Part shown: piece by piece, positions 23,528 to 33,859 of the stretch
Layout: each line of letters begins with the position of its first letter
How positions within the stretch are numbered: position 1 is the first letter of the stretch
From: Hysterangium stoloniferum
Lineage: Eukaryota > Basidiomycota > Agaricomycetes > Hysterangiales > Hysterangiaceae
DNA length: 64,000 nt
Reading direction: 5' to 3'
NCBI GenBank assembly: GCA_015178975.1
Contig: WHVD01000287.1
Location: 1-64,000, forward strand
Position numbers and translations under genes: made by a program
The notes under the pieces: model-generated
The model's input: the letters and a program-made list of their open reading frames with translations, nothing else
Databases searched by the model: none
What the model was told of the DNA's origin: nothing

Positions 23528-23812
23528 TCAGGTAAAAGTCAGCCTCCACTCCATCAAGGGCAATATAACACATACGGTCTGTCCGATGTTCTTAACATTG
23601 GTCTTGATGTAACCCAAGAGCTCTTGAGTGTGCAACCCTGCAAAATATTCCACGCGCATCTTCTTCACTACCTCAACTTTGAAAAAGACGTATGAGAAGA
23701 CATCACGGAGCATTTGTTGCAATTCATGCTCCATGCAGATGCCACGAGGTGTTGTTTCTGTCTTCAACGGGAGACCAGCCTGTGTACCGTAAGTAGATCC
23801 ATAGGACCACAT
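23528..23812 (-). pseudogene. unrecognised gene fragment abutting satellite
   Basis: A minus-strand exon-like frame starts after an AG acceptor near 23780. It reads AGLPLKTETTPRGICMEHEL, then a helical stretch with VFSYVFFKVEVVKKMRVEYF, and ends at a stop beside the satellite. I do not recognise the family. As at 11344, coding sequence stops at the satellite edge, so it is probably a truncated gene. Confidence 0.35.
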
Positions 23813-24113
23813 TAAAAATAAAATAACTCACAATGGCCGTAATGGGTTTTCTGGGCAGGATCTGGTGACTGACACATGGGATGAGGTCAGACATACACAG
23901 GGACGGAGTCTGGCAGGTATTCCAGTGACTGATACGCGATGTAATGAGGTTGAATGTAGACAAGTCTGATGTACAGAGTCCGGGCAGGAATTCTGGTAAA
24001 CTGACAATTGGTGCGTATAGGGTGTGGGTGTGTATAGTTAGTGCCCAGAGTCCGGCGGGATTTCCGGTCATAACAACAAGTTTATATACAAAATTGTGGA
24101 GAACAGCACAATT
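23813..24113. other. degenerate short repeats (gtctggcag..attcc..gtgactgata)
   Basis: Three to four imperfect copies of a 40-60 bp motif (for example acagggacggagtctggcag, cagagtccgggcaggaattc, cagagtccggcgggatttcc) lie between 23895 and 24075. No gene is seen. Confidence 0.5.
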
Positions 24114-24242
24114 ACACTCAAATATTGTCCTACTGAAAATATGACAGCAGATATATTCACCAAAGCTTTACCTTGCCCAAAACATATCTATTTCACATCA
24201 AAACTCGGTCTTATTAACACTCAACTTGAGGGGAAGTGTTAA
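24114..24242 (+). pseudogene. C-terminal end of a copia RNase H
   Basis: The plus-strand frame reads CPTENMTADIFTKALPCPKH followed by a KLGL motif and a stop. This is the typical tail of copia polyproteins (ADIxTKAL). A purine tract (gaggggaag, 24228-24236) follows, with the start of an LTR. Everything upstream of this tail is lost, so it is a 5'-truncated element end. Confidence 0.8.
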
Positions 24243-24532
24243 TAATAGCAAGTCTTCACATAAACCGAGATCGGGATCGAATCCACAATGACGAATATAT
24301 GCGTATATATGTACATATATTATAATTCCATAAGGGGGAACTAACTCCTTATTTCTCCTTAATGATGCAATGGGCTAGAAACTTCAAGTATCTAAATCTC
24401 TCCTTTTGTTAAAAGTGTAGAAAATGAATGGCCAGACTGGGGATTGAACCCAGGGCTTCTGCATATATAGCAGGGGTGTTAACCATTACACCACCTGACC
24501 CTGGGAAGCACTGCTAGCATTACTCAATCTAA
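24237..24532 (+). mobile_element. LTR of the truncated copia element (probable)
   Basis: Starts TGTTAATAATAGC directly after the purine tract and probably ends ATCTAACA at 24532, giving TGTTA/TAACA ends. The right boundary is inferred from the inverted ends only. It encloses the tRNA-like sequence 24429-24500. Confidence 0.5.
24429..24500 (-). tRNA. tRNA-like sequence, possibly tRNA-Ile(UAU), or SINE/pseudo-tRNA
   Basis: The 72 nt fold as a cloverleaf: acceptor GGTCAGG/TCTGGCC with G-T wobbles, D stem GTGT/ACAC with AATGGTTA loop, a 4-5 bp anticodon stem, and T arm CTGGG-TTCAATC-CCCAG with discriminator A. Box A (TGGTGTAATGG) and box B (GGGTTCAATCC) are good. The anticodon loop reads TATATAT, giving TAT in the anticodon place but A instead of the universal U at position 33. 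It may therefore be a pseudo-tRNA or the head of a SINE. Confidence 0.6.
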
Positions 24533-24929
24533 CACCTTTTACTCCCCTAAATAATTACAAAGTAAATAAAAGAAAACGAAGTTCGCCATGTACCTCAGTG
24601 AAAGTTATTCACTCACTCACTGAGCTTTGTGTTTAGACTCAATCCTTTCGAGTTCTTGTCTCCTACTTAATATATTCCTTGTTGAGACTCTGATTAGCCT
24701 TTCTATTAATCCATTCCTATTTGGAATTTTTTTCTTTCCAGTTACTCTACACTTCTGTAAGAGTTGTAAGAATTTGTTGCTTTGGAGCACCACTAGTATC
24801 TGTGAAAATCTAAGATGGACAGGCCTTAAATATATATAATGGTAAATCAGGTTTTTTGTTAGAGGATATATGTAAAGGACTCAGGTGTAAATGCAAAAAG
24901 CCCAAATACAAAATACAACTAGGATAAGG
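24533..24929. other. AT-rich, no gene seen
   Basis: Short open frames only; no repeat partner found by eye. Confidence 0.5.
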
Positions 24930-25210
24930 AATGGATATTTCTACTTCTTTCTTTTCATCGATTTCCCTGGTTCATGGGCGAGAGGTGTCAATCAGTTGGT
25001 TCTGGCTTGTATCTTTGAGAATGGGGTGCGTTGTTTTATCAACTTTCCCAATATGTTGACCCATTTATTATCATTCAGCTGTCTCTGTTCTGTGACTATT
25101 GTGTCTTCAGAGTTTCCTAGGCCGAATACTCGCTGTGCAAGCACTTGATACATCACTGAGGTGCTCCATCATCCATAATCAAACGTACGTCCATCTATTA
25201 AATAGTGGTA
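24930..25210 (-). pseudogene. gene fragment, paralogue of 41755-42050
   Basis: On the minus strand the sequence reads a segment equivalent to DGRTFNYPPRSTSVMSQVLS of the 41899-42252 frame: DGRTFDYGWWSTSVMYQVLA, then QRVFGLGNSEDTI. The plus-strand nucleotide blocks (ctttcttttcat, ttgggttctggct..gtatctttgagaa, gtgtcttc.gagtttcctagg) are collinear in both places. The protein family is unknown. It is truncated on both sides, by the copia relic on its upstream side. Confidence 0.6.
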
Positions 25211-25261
25211 GTTGTGGGAAGGAAATGAAGTATTCTAAACCAACACAATCTCCTATCCCAT

Positions 25262-25880
25262 TTGGAATCAGATTTAGTTCCATCGCACAGCCAGAAACCA
25301 GTGAGGAAAAAGAAGAAACAACCAAAGTGCACTATCAAGAGCTTATTGGAAGTCCCATGTTCACAACTGTTGCATCGTGTCCTGATATCACTCATCTGGC
25401 CAGTAAACTATCTCAGTGTTCATCTAGTCCTGCTCTTGCCATTGTAATCTTGCCAAATGAATATCTGTTGACAACTAGAGAGCAAAAATCACACTTAGAA
25501 GGAGGAAATTGATACTTACAGAGATATTCAGCTGGGGATTTTGCAGGGGATACTGAGAATCTTTCTTGGAGTGGGACCTGTATCTTGGTCATCCAGAAAA
25601 CAGACTATGGCACTTTCAGAAGCCATCTGCAAAGTCATGTCAAGACACTTCTTAGAAGAACTCAATATCATACATGAAAAACTGACAGCTACTTTGGGAG
25701 ACAATCAAGGAATGAGTGCACTTCTACTCAATGTCCACAGTGCTGAGGATATCAAAGTCAAATACCACTTTATTCAACATTTGATTGAAAACGGCCCCAT
25801 ACAACTCCATTTTCGCTTGACAGAAGAAATGATCGTCGATATCCTTACAAAACCATTATCACCATACACACATTTATTAT
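25262..25880 (+). pseudogene. copia reverse transcriptase end / RNase H relic
   Basis: Two plus-strand frames cover the piece. 25262-25512 includes YQELIGSPMFTTVASCPDIT, equivalent to the copia YRSLVGSLLYLxxTRPDI motif after RT. 25541-25880 includes FLGVGPVSWSSRKQTMALSE, the RNase H segment, and EEMIVDILTKPLSPYTH, the C-terminal ADxxTKPL motif. Frameshifts and missing catalytic blocks show it is dead. No LTRs are visible at its ends. Confidence 0.85.
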
Positions 25881-25933
25881 ACACATCATCTTGGTCTATT
25901 TCCTTCTGCCCATCTGTGGGCCTATTGCCATAG

Positions 25934-26360
25934 GGGATAGGAATACAGTCAATACATGGGCAGAAGGATAGAAAGAAAAGGTTCTCTCACTGATGTTTAC
26001 ATGAACACGAAGTACAAAGTCCCTTGTCAATATGCATGTAAATCTTCAAGATAAAGTGACCAAATCAGTTTTGTACATACATCACAGCTTTTTTCTTTTT
26101 CAGTTTATTTACGAGAATTAATCTATTATTTTCCGTATTTACAGTTATAACGTTATCATCTAATATTTATGGCACTTGGCATTTAAAGGCCATCTTTGGA
26201 GGTGGGGGCTTTTCCAGTGACTTCATAGACCAGTGTTAATTGGCAATTTGAACTAGATTCAAAGTGGTGTCTGACAAACATAGAAAGTGCCTGATGAACC
26301 TTCTCAACGGTTTTCTTTCCATTCTCGTGACACCCCTCTTGTCTATACCTCACACTCTCC
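25934..26360. other. no gene seen
   Basis: AT-rich spacer. The last 60 bases match the region before 30051, so the duplicated cassette begins near 26300. Confidence 0.5.
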
Positions 26361-27064
26361 ATGTCCGACCACGAGATAGTACTGAGTCACCCTGACCAGG
26401 TCAAAGTGCTATCCCCATTGATCTCGCCTGCTGCCCTGGAAGCTCAACAGATCGCAGTGCTCAAAAGTCATTTTCAGGATATACTTCAGAGACTATGGGC
26501 GTGTAATAGAGAGGGTCACGGCCTCTGTTACCACAGACCAGGTCATGAGCATGTATCGATCACCAAGGACACATTTGATTCATGGGTTCAGCAACTGGTA
26601 TGTTAAGCTTTGTTTCAAGAATCAACTACAATGTGTCAGACTGTTTTTTCGTTGAGTGCCATGGTTTTTCAACTTGCCTGGAGCCACCACAAGGCTTGCT
26701 GGATTCATCAGGAATTGGGCAAGGCATGTCCGACATTGAGAGAGAAGCCATGACTAGGTGGTTCGCACCTGTCATTCGTAATTCAACGGACGTCAAAGTT
26801 GGCCCCGGTTACTTTTGTGGTCTGGCAATGGAGCGGATCGGGACAAAGCTACTGTACGGCACTAAGATATCCATTTTGGTTGGGAAGTGCTTCTTCATGA
26901 CACGACATGTGGAGGAGCACCAAAGGAGGGTTGTAAGGCTCATGGACACAGGCGAGGGGGAAAAGACAAGGAACAGACTACTTAAAAAACAGCTAACAGT
27001 GGGGCAATTGAGCCTAATTGTTAAAGAGGGGGTGGATCTCTTGAGGCATGTTCTTGTCTGGTAA
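26361..27064 (+). CDS. unrecognised two-exon gene, cassette copy 1
   Basis: Exons are 26361-26597 and 26657-27064, with a 59 nt intron (GTATGT...GAG acceptor) that keeps frame. The predicted 214 residues include LKSHFQDILQRLWACNREGH, a DSWVQQLCHGFSTCLEPPQG stretch across the intron, GYFCGLAMERIGTKLLYGTK and a basic helical tail. No signal peptide or membrane segment is evident. A paralogue lies at 30051-30798; it ends RSGKRHPLHAKIIVKEAILP, whereas this copy shifts frame at 27050 (extra bases in ttcttgtctgg) and stops 15-20 codons early. ATG 26361 is supported by alignment with ATG 30051. Family unknown; conservation of frame and intron in both copies suggests it was a real gene. The 5' part of the minus-strand partner lies just downstream, facing it. 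Confidence 0.55.
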
Positions 27065-27079
27065 AAGCCATCCATTGGA

Positions 27080-27530
27080 TGCTAAAATTATTTTAAAGGA
27101 GGCCATCTTACCCACATAAAATCTGATATTGGGGGAAATGTCTTCTCATAAATACGTATACCGCCTTTATACACTAGCGAAGAAGCGAAGATTGGCAGAG
27201 CCATGGTAGTGCTGGCACATGTAATCGATCTCATGGTGTTTATCGAGGATTCGCCAGCTAAAATGGTTCCCTGCAACTTCCTGGTGACTGCTATGCTGTC
27301 ACCTCGATATTCCTATCACACCTTGGCGGATACCTCTAAGCACCCTTAGACAATCAACCATTCCGTTGGGGAATAAACTCTTCAAATTCATAAAGGATTA
27401 TAAGGCTCTATCACTTGACGGTCAATCCATACTCATAATGTTTGCATGGGGAGCCATGTTAGTATGGGAAGAAATTGGAGGCACGGTTTGGTAAAAGTAT
27501 CGGAAGAAACCAAATATAATTGTCAGCCGT
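27080..27530 (-). pseudogene. convergent partner of cassette copy 1, fragment
   Basis: The minus strand reads GTILAGESSINTMRSITCAS, then ALPIFASSLVYKGGIRIYEK. The second cassette (30800-31230) has the matching segment with an 11 nt difference that changes frame after FASSLV. Its upstream part (27300-27530) matches 31000-31240 but has stops. Family unknown. The N-terminal exon present at 31230-31417 is missing here. Confidence 0.4.
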
Positions 27531-27604
27531 GTCAGCCTGGATAGGTGCCAGCTTTCCTGATCCCCGCTGCCTAAGTCCTGAGCCAGTCAACTGATCGTGT
27601 CTGA

Positions 27605-27760
27605 GGCATGATAAACCTTTTGAGACTGCATTATGACATCTCGTTTAGATGACACATACGTAATCTTTACATCCAGCGATGTTCCCGAAGTTAACGAGTT
27701 GAACCAAGCCGCGTTTCACCCATGTCCAAACCAAATATTTTCATTCTTCTTGTTGACTTT
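27605..27760 (+). pseudogene. gene fragment, paralogue of 42685-42835
   Basis: Collinear with 42685-42835: gactgcattatgacatct, then tttacatccagcgatgttcc, then gttaacgagttgaacca. The shared product reads IFTSSDVPEVNELNQAAFHP. The function is unknown, and this copy lacks the upstream exon present at 42437. Confidence 0.6.
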
Positions 27761-28289
27761 CTCTGATTGCATCATTTTTTGTTCTGTTTCTTTGGGTCTT
27801 GGTTCCGGTTACTTGCCACCTACTCTGCTGCCGACTGCTCTCAGACTATCAAGCTTATCGTGCTTGAAACATAAAATGTACTAATGTACTATATGTAATT
27901 TGTGAATAATTCAATGCTACAACTTGACACGGTCTGATAAGGAGAGACCTGAATAAATAGAAATTGTGACGCATAATTGTTCGTACGTAAGTTAGTTGGC
28001 AAGTAGTCACAAATGCCTGGACTTTTCCTAACGCTTTGGTCACCAGAGCTCTCTCAAACCATTTTTTTCACTAAAATGCACACACTTGATCATTCTGATA
28101 TACAATGTGGTGATTATCTTATGAAGGTAGCGATATTCCGTCTGTAGATCTCACGGGGGGCAACTATCGGCATACAAGGAACGCTGTGGCACCTCAATCG
28201 CACTGGCTTTTTAACGTTAAAAGGTTTATTCTGATGCTTGCAATAAATTTAATTCAAAATTGGAGCGATACTAGGCCAGAAAGGTGCCA

Positions 28290-29200
28290 ACAATGTCCAA
28301 GTGACGTGTTGTCTCCTCCCGCTGGGGTGTATAGCTCGAATTAGCGAATTGAACCCACTTGTACTTGGGAATGTTTTTAAAAATGGTTGTGCAGTCTCGT
28401 CCTGTGCTTCATTGTAATATCCGTTGAGTCAAAGGGTACTAACGTTGATTATGTAGTTCATCAATTACGGACCACGTCGCGATAACATGAAATTCGTTTG
28501 GACCATTCCTATAATAAATGGTCGATTTAAATCCCAATGTGTGTATATGAAGAACGTACATGGTTTTATAAACAGTTGGATCTTTCTCCAGCGAGCGGAA
28601 AGTTGCGGTAAGCCCGTGTGGCCATGTTTCAAGCCTGCACACATGCAGTGTATAAAATACTATGGTTTCCGCCGCATACTAGTAGTCCCACAACCCTCAT
28701 GCCTCATCAAAGTATCCTGGACATTTTTTGGTAGCCCATTTCTTAACCTATTTTCTGATTGAACAAATAATTCCATCAACACCGGAAAGTCAGATATGAT
28801 GAGCTTGTTAAGCCCCTTCGGTTGACTTGTCCCGTATCTGGCTCCCAGATTTCATCTATGAATGTCCCAGTATATCAAAGTCATCTTGGATACCTAGATG
28901 ACGATCCATGTTATTTAACTCATCACAGAACAGCTTCCCGGTCCAGATAGTGCCATCATCCTTCTTTACTAGGAGATGCGTCGAGGGCCCACTTCCAATC
29001 TGGTCATAAAATATGAGAGGTATTCCGTGGGTTGAGACGAGGGCGGTGAGCACGAGGGGGTATTCGTGGTTGTCATCTGGACCACCGTGAAGAGTTACCA
29101 AGGGACGTTGTTTGGACCCCAGATCGCCAATGATCTTGTGACGACTGCAGTGTTGACAAAGGTGATGAAAAACGGTTCTTGGGTTGAGTTGACCCCTCAA
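28290..29200 (-). pseudogene. proline iminopeptidase / L-amino-acid amidase-like alpha/beta hydrolase, decayed
   Basis: In order on the minus strand: RPLVTLHGGPDDNHEYPLVL (the HGGPG oxyanion motif with G to D), then IFYDQIGSGPSTHL. Next is DDFDILGHS, which stops exactly at the GxSxGG nucleophile elbow (28856). A further frame gives LNKLIISDFPVLMELFVQ and VQDTLMRHEGCGTTS (28690-28800). Then CRLETWPHGLTATFRSLEKD-PTVYKTM, a 49-51 nt intron and NGPNEFHVIATWSVIDELHN (28440-28640). A tail resembling NIPKYKWVQFANSSY lies near 28380. These are the family landmarks (PTVYxTMNGPxEFHxxG). The nucleophile region is lost and at least four frame breaks are present, so it is inactive. Family members are about 300 residues and release N-terminal proline or hydrolyse amino-acid amides. 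Confidence 0.8.
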
Positions 29201-30050
29201 TAGTTTGGCTGGAGGATGCCCTTAGCTTGACGTCCCGGATGTGAACAAAAGTTATGAGCTCTACGATCCACTCCAGGAGTGTGTTATTATTATATCTGTC
29301 ACCTTCTGCTTTGATATTAATTGTTCATTTTCTCATTCCAACCACGTGCCGTGAATTGAAGTAGTAGATCAGTCCCCACATTGCCTCTTGGTCTTTTTGC
29401 CTCTTGGTCTTTTGGCTCCTTCTACTCATCGTAAACCTATAGTTTTTTCTCGAACCCGTCACTTCCCTATCATTCACTTTATGCCAGGTCTGTTCACCAA
29501 AGGATGTCTGAGAACGTTCTACTATATACCTACTCCATCACTCATACTTATGGTCAAATACGGTTTTCCGCTTCACACTGTGTCATGGCACTAAAGTTTT
29601 TATCCCTCGTACTGAGGAAGCGGTGGTGGCTGAAAGTGGGTGAGGGGGAAAACAGAAACTCAAACCGACGCCTTGGGCCGTTGGGCTGACTGGGGAGATG
29701 AAGGCAGGGAACTGATGGCGTCGTGACAATCTAAACTCAACGTCAATGAATTGGTGACAGTATGATATTAATAGATAGAATTCAGCTCGTAAAATAATGG
29801 ATGCTTCTTTTACTCTAACAAATTACCAATAAATACTGCTTTAAATAGTGATGATAGGACCAAGCGGCGGGTGATCGTCAATAATATGCTCAAAAATCGA
29901 AAACTGCATTAGTGAATGTAAAAATCAGACGAAACGGACACTGACTCATTATTATTATACCATGTTTGTTGATGGTCATGTTGGCTAAATGAAGCATGTG
30001 TCGATGTTCCATTTTTGTAACACGCCTATTGTCTATATCTCACCTTCCCC
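29201..30050. other. no gene; 29770-30010 recurs inverted at 33860-34040
   Basis: AT-rich sequence. The block agctcgtaaaataatggatg, then aaatactgctttaaatagtg and ggtcatgttggctaaatgaa reappears in reverse complement at 33860-34040. This sequence directly precedes cassette copy 2. Confidence 0.6.
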
Positions 30051-30798
30051 ATGTCTGAACACGAGGTAGTACCCAATCACCCTGACGATGTCGATTGATC
30101 TCCCTGTTACCCTGGAATATCAACGGATCGCATTCCTCGAAACTCATTTTCAGGATACACTCCAGAGACTATGGGGGTGCAATCGAGAAGGTCACGGCCT
30201 CTGTTATCACAGACCAGGTCGTGACGAGCATGTACCGATCAAGAAAGCGCTTGATTCATGGGTTCAGCAACTGGTATGTTAATCTTCTGTTTTGAGGATC
30301 AATTCCAATGTGTGGGACGTTTTGTTTGTTTAGTGCCGTGGTTTTGCAACTGGCCTAGAACCGCCACAGGGCTTGCTAGATTCATCAGGGATCGAGCAAG
30401 GCATATCCGACATTGAGAGAGACGCCATGAGTAGCTGGCTCAAACCTGTTATTCATCATTGAACGGAAGTCGAAATCGGCCCCGGTTATCTTTGTGGTCT
30501 GGCAATGGAGCGGATCGGGACGAAGCTACTGTACGGCACCAAGATCTCCATGTTGGTTGGGAAGTGCTTCTTCAGCACACGACGTGTGGAGGAGCACCAA
30601 AGGGGGGTTGTAAGGCTCATAGACACAGGCAAGGGGGAAAAGACAAGGAATAGGCTGCTGCTTGAAAAACAGCTAACAGTGGGACAATTGAGCACAATTG
30701 TTAAAGAAGGGGTGGATCTCTTGAGGCATGTTCGTTCTGGTAAACGCCATCCATTGCATGCTAAAATCATTGTAAAGGAGGCCATCTTACCCGCGTAA
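30051..30798 (+). pseudogene. unrecognised two-exon gene, cassette copy 2
   Basis: Paralogue of 26361-27064. It starts MSEHEVVPNHPDDVD, loses about 14 nt after codon 14 (frame break, TGA), and resumes with FLETHFQDTLQRLWGCNREG. The intron at 30274-30333 sits at the same position as in copy 1. The second exon has a TGA near 30461 where copy 1 reads through, then an open 97-codon stretch from GLAMERIGTKLLYGTKISML to the full-length ending KIIVKEAILPA. The 3' end is better preserved than in copy 1, while the 5' end is worse. Confidence 0.55.
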
Positions 30799-30799
30799 A

Positions 30800-31417
30800 A
30801 TCCGATATCCGGGGAAATGGCTTCTCATAAATACGTATACCGCCTTTATATCCGGCCTTGGCACTAGCGAAGAAGCAAATATCGGCAGGGTCATAGTAGT
30901 GCTGGCATATGTAATTGATCTCATGGTGTTTATTGAGGATTCGCCAGCTAAAATGGTTCCCCGCAACTTCTTGGTGACTGCTATGCTGTCACCTCAATAT
31001 TCCTATCACACCTTGGCGGATACCTCTAAGCACCCTTAGACAATTGACCGTTCCGTTGGGGAATAAACTCTTTAAATTCATAATGGATTATAAGGCTCTA
31101 TCACTTGAGGGTCAATCCATACTCATAATGTTTGCATGGGGAGCCGTGCTAGTATGGGGAGAAATTGGAGGCACGGTTGGTAAAAGTATCGGAAGAAACC
31201 GAATATCATTATCAGCCGTGTCGGCCTGAATAGGTACCAGATTTCCCGATCCCCGCAACTGATCGTTTCTGAGGCATCCAGGCATCAGGCTGACGGCTTT
31301 GCATAGAATTCCACAGAAAGGGTAACACAGCCTGCCACCAGGGTCACGCAGCCTGGTCAAATATTCTTCTGCGTCGCCTTCAATAAGGTATGTTGACGAG
31401 TTCGAGGCCATTGCCAA
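30800..31417 (-). pseudogene. convergent partner of cassette copy 2
   Basis: ATG at 31411/31417 opens MASNSSTYLIEGDAEEYLTR, then RLCYPFCGILCKAVSLMPGC, continuing to 31112. The downstream part (30800-31100) matches the fragment at 27080-27530 but contains stops, so introns or decay are likely. It has no recognised domain. It faces the plus-strand gene tail to tail, with almost no spacer. Confidence 0.4.
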
Positions 31418-31479
31418 AGTCTAAGCCTTGCCAAACACTGCACCATGACGGCCTAACAAGAAAATTCCCAACAGTCCCG

Positions 31480-31870
31480 TCGCAGTTACAGCACCTGCTC
31501 ATAGTTGTCAAAGTCCCAGAAGCTCGTTAGTTTACCCACTGTGTCTTGTCGAGACCCACGCAAGGTTGAGAGAAGGTGACTAAGAAAGAGATGCAACAAA
31601 TGCAACAAGACAAGAGGGTACGTGCATGCCATTTACTTTGAATATTTAGAGGAAGCATCACAGTTGCCGCAACTGCCCATGGATGTCGACAACCAGAAGC
31701 TCTCTCGTTCGTCACTTCCACTGACGGGGATCATCAGCCTCGTCAACAGGATCTTGCACCCTGTCCTAAAACGCCAAAGCAATCAGTCCCAGCGATATTC
31801 GAGGCGTTGTTGACGCCCCACCAAGTACGCCGTTACCACCGATGCAGTCTGTTGTAATGCCTCGACGTAC
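31480..31870. repeat. dispersed fragment, direct paralogue of 42870-43260
   Basis: Collinear blocks: cagttacagcacctgctcat / cagtcacagcatctactcat, agaaagagatgcaacaa, gaggaagcatcacagtt, cccatggatgt, aaccagaagctctctc and tgttttaatgcctcg. No clear coding frame is shared. The adjoining 31840-32190 is an inverted diverged copy of 12180-12480. Confidence 0.75.
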
Positions 31871-31953
31871 AAGTTAGCTCGCAAGCAAAACCGGATCAGT
31901 GATTTATCGACGAGGTTCGTGGAAATAGACATCGTCGCGGACTTTGAAGGGAC

Positions 31954-31981
31954 AGGTTTGGGTTTGGGTTTGGGTTTGGGG
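31954..31981. repeat. (GGGTTT)n short tandem repeat
   Basis: Four copies of ggtttg in a row followed by gggaggttgggagg. It encodes a Pro-Lys run on the minus strand. It is too short and interstitial to be a telomere. Confidence 0.7.
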
Positions 31982-32190
31982 AGGTTGGGAGGTGGTTGGG
32001 AGAGTAGGAGGACGTTGTCCAAGATGGAGCCTATCTACAATGTGACGAGCGTGAGAAGAGAGAGGGCATTTAATGTGGATGGAAAGGAAATGAAATAAAA
32101 GTGGAAGAGGCTGAGCTTGATTTGGGAGCTCCCAAGTTGTTGCGTCAGGTTGATGGATGCTTCATGGTTTGGCTTTGATTGGGTTGGCTA

Positions 32191-33156
32191 ATGCTTCACT
32201 TCTTTTCCTCGTTTTATTTACCGGACCATGAAAGACGGCACAACTGACAAAATTGGACCGAGCTAGAATAGAAGAGGAGCAGCGGATGCCCAAGACTCAG
32301 CCGCTGCGCAGCGGGGCTGTAGGGAAACGACTAAGGTTTCACTTCATACCCTCGCATACATATATACGCGTGCGGGTGAAAAATGCGCTCGTACGATGAA
32401 AGGGAAAATATAAGCGGGTGGTCTAGTCCGATATACGATCTGGCAGTGTTCCCGCGTTTTGGGGTATGAGCATTGCCGGTTTTTGTCACAACAACATTGT
32501 TCCTGTCGCTAATACGGGGGTTATCGTCGTCACAATCTCCAGAACCTGAAATTGCGTGCACGGCAGTGCGAGCGAATAGCCCAATCCCTGCTCTCCACGA
32601 CTTCCTGGACTTTGCTGCGATGCATGGAGAGGAGAGTTGGACGACGACCTTGAGTATTTTGATGCACGACGTACATTCGCTCTTCTGTCTGCTTGCGACT
32701 CTATTTGTCGGGGCGAGAGAATGGTGACAAGTGACGAGTCAGCATCCATTTCGGAGTCGCCTAAAATTGAACTATACAAACGTAGGCAGCGTTACTACAG
32801 AAAACGGCGCCCGTCGCTACCCGCCTACCTTTCCCTTTCGCATTCTCGTACACACTTGCCTATCACGTCTCGATATCGATAAATAACGCAGGTAAAACCT
32901 CCCCAAGGCCGTGTCTTTGACCACCTTGTTATGAATAATTCACGCAATTAATATACAAAGCGCATATACCCACCAAATCCGCTGATGGATTGAAGGTACC
33001 CAATAATCATCGAGCGCATGTTTGACTAGGAATATAATTTTTTAATGTATGAGTTAATATATCTCCTAACGAAGGGCTTCCGCCGGGATCGCCCTCCCAC
33101 CATAGCATTTGATCGCATGCAACGTCCGCCAATCTTTAGCCCCACCTGATGTCATG
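32191..33156. other. no confident gene
   Basis: A minus-strand frame at 32486-32750 begins MDADSSLVTILSPRQIESQA and could be an exon, but has no recognised family or flanking exons. The remainder holds nothing recognisable. Confidence 0.35.
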
Positions 33157-33640
33157 TCACAGGTTTAATGTATACCAAGTCAATGCACGACCGATGCCAT
33201 AGACCCTACGAAGGAATTTACTCGGTTTCCCAGATATAAACACCAATACATGTTTCTCGCCATTATACAGTCTCCACACTTGAGCCATGTATTTCGGCTG
33301 TTTCAGCCCTCCTGGCGAACCTCCACCATTTGATGGGTTCTCCGAGCCTCGTTTAATTGCGACCAGTGTGACCACTGGTTGTGGACAAAGAAGCGACGCT
33401 AAAAGTAGTGACGATGTCTCCATATTAAAACCACAATTCAAAAAGCTGGGGCAAATAGAGAATTTGATCACTGAGCACAGCCCGGTCTTTCTGTGTCTTT
33501 GGCCGGATAGAGGTTGTGTAGGGTATCGGCCGATATGGTTTCATTACATCTAACATAATAAAGATAAATACTCCTATTTTTGTCCATAGATAATTCAGAA
33601 TTATCGTCATTCCGCTATGTCAAAATGAAAAAATGAATTT
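33157..33640 (-). pseudogene. duplicated exon of the 38.5-41.2 kb gene, inverted copy
   Basis: The minus-strand frame (33471 down) reads FLNCGFNMETSSLLLASLL and EKHVLVFISGKPSKFLRR. The plus-strand copy at 38580-38730 reads FLNCGFNMETSSLLLAWLQ and EKHVLVFISGRPSKFVDH, with an internal deletion of about 110 bp. Upstream, 33480-33640 holds a block (gataattctgaattat, ccatatcggccgatacccta, cacaacctctat) that reappears in opposite orientation at 35455-35600. Family unknown. Confidence 0.6.
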
Positions 33641-33859
33641 ACCGCGACACAAGGGTTGGACAGGTCACACCAGCTGCCCAAAAAGTTGGTGGTTTCGACC
33701 CTCCCGCTGGTTGATCACTTATTATACATTTGATTTAGGGGCCCAAGTGGAATACGTGATGAGTACAATATTTCTTGAAACCAGAAATTGAACGCGCCAC
33801 TAACAAAGCTTAGTGGTACAAAATACTTACAAGGTGTTATTATAATTCCAAGACATACA

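Noticed and set aside
31954..31981. (GGGTTT)n as a telomere or interstitial telomeric repeat
   Set aside because: Only four units, wrong hexamer for TTAGGG fungi, and embedded in a duplicated fragment whose partner at 12180-12480 lacks the run.
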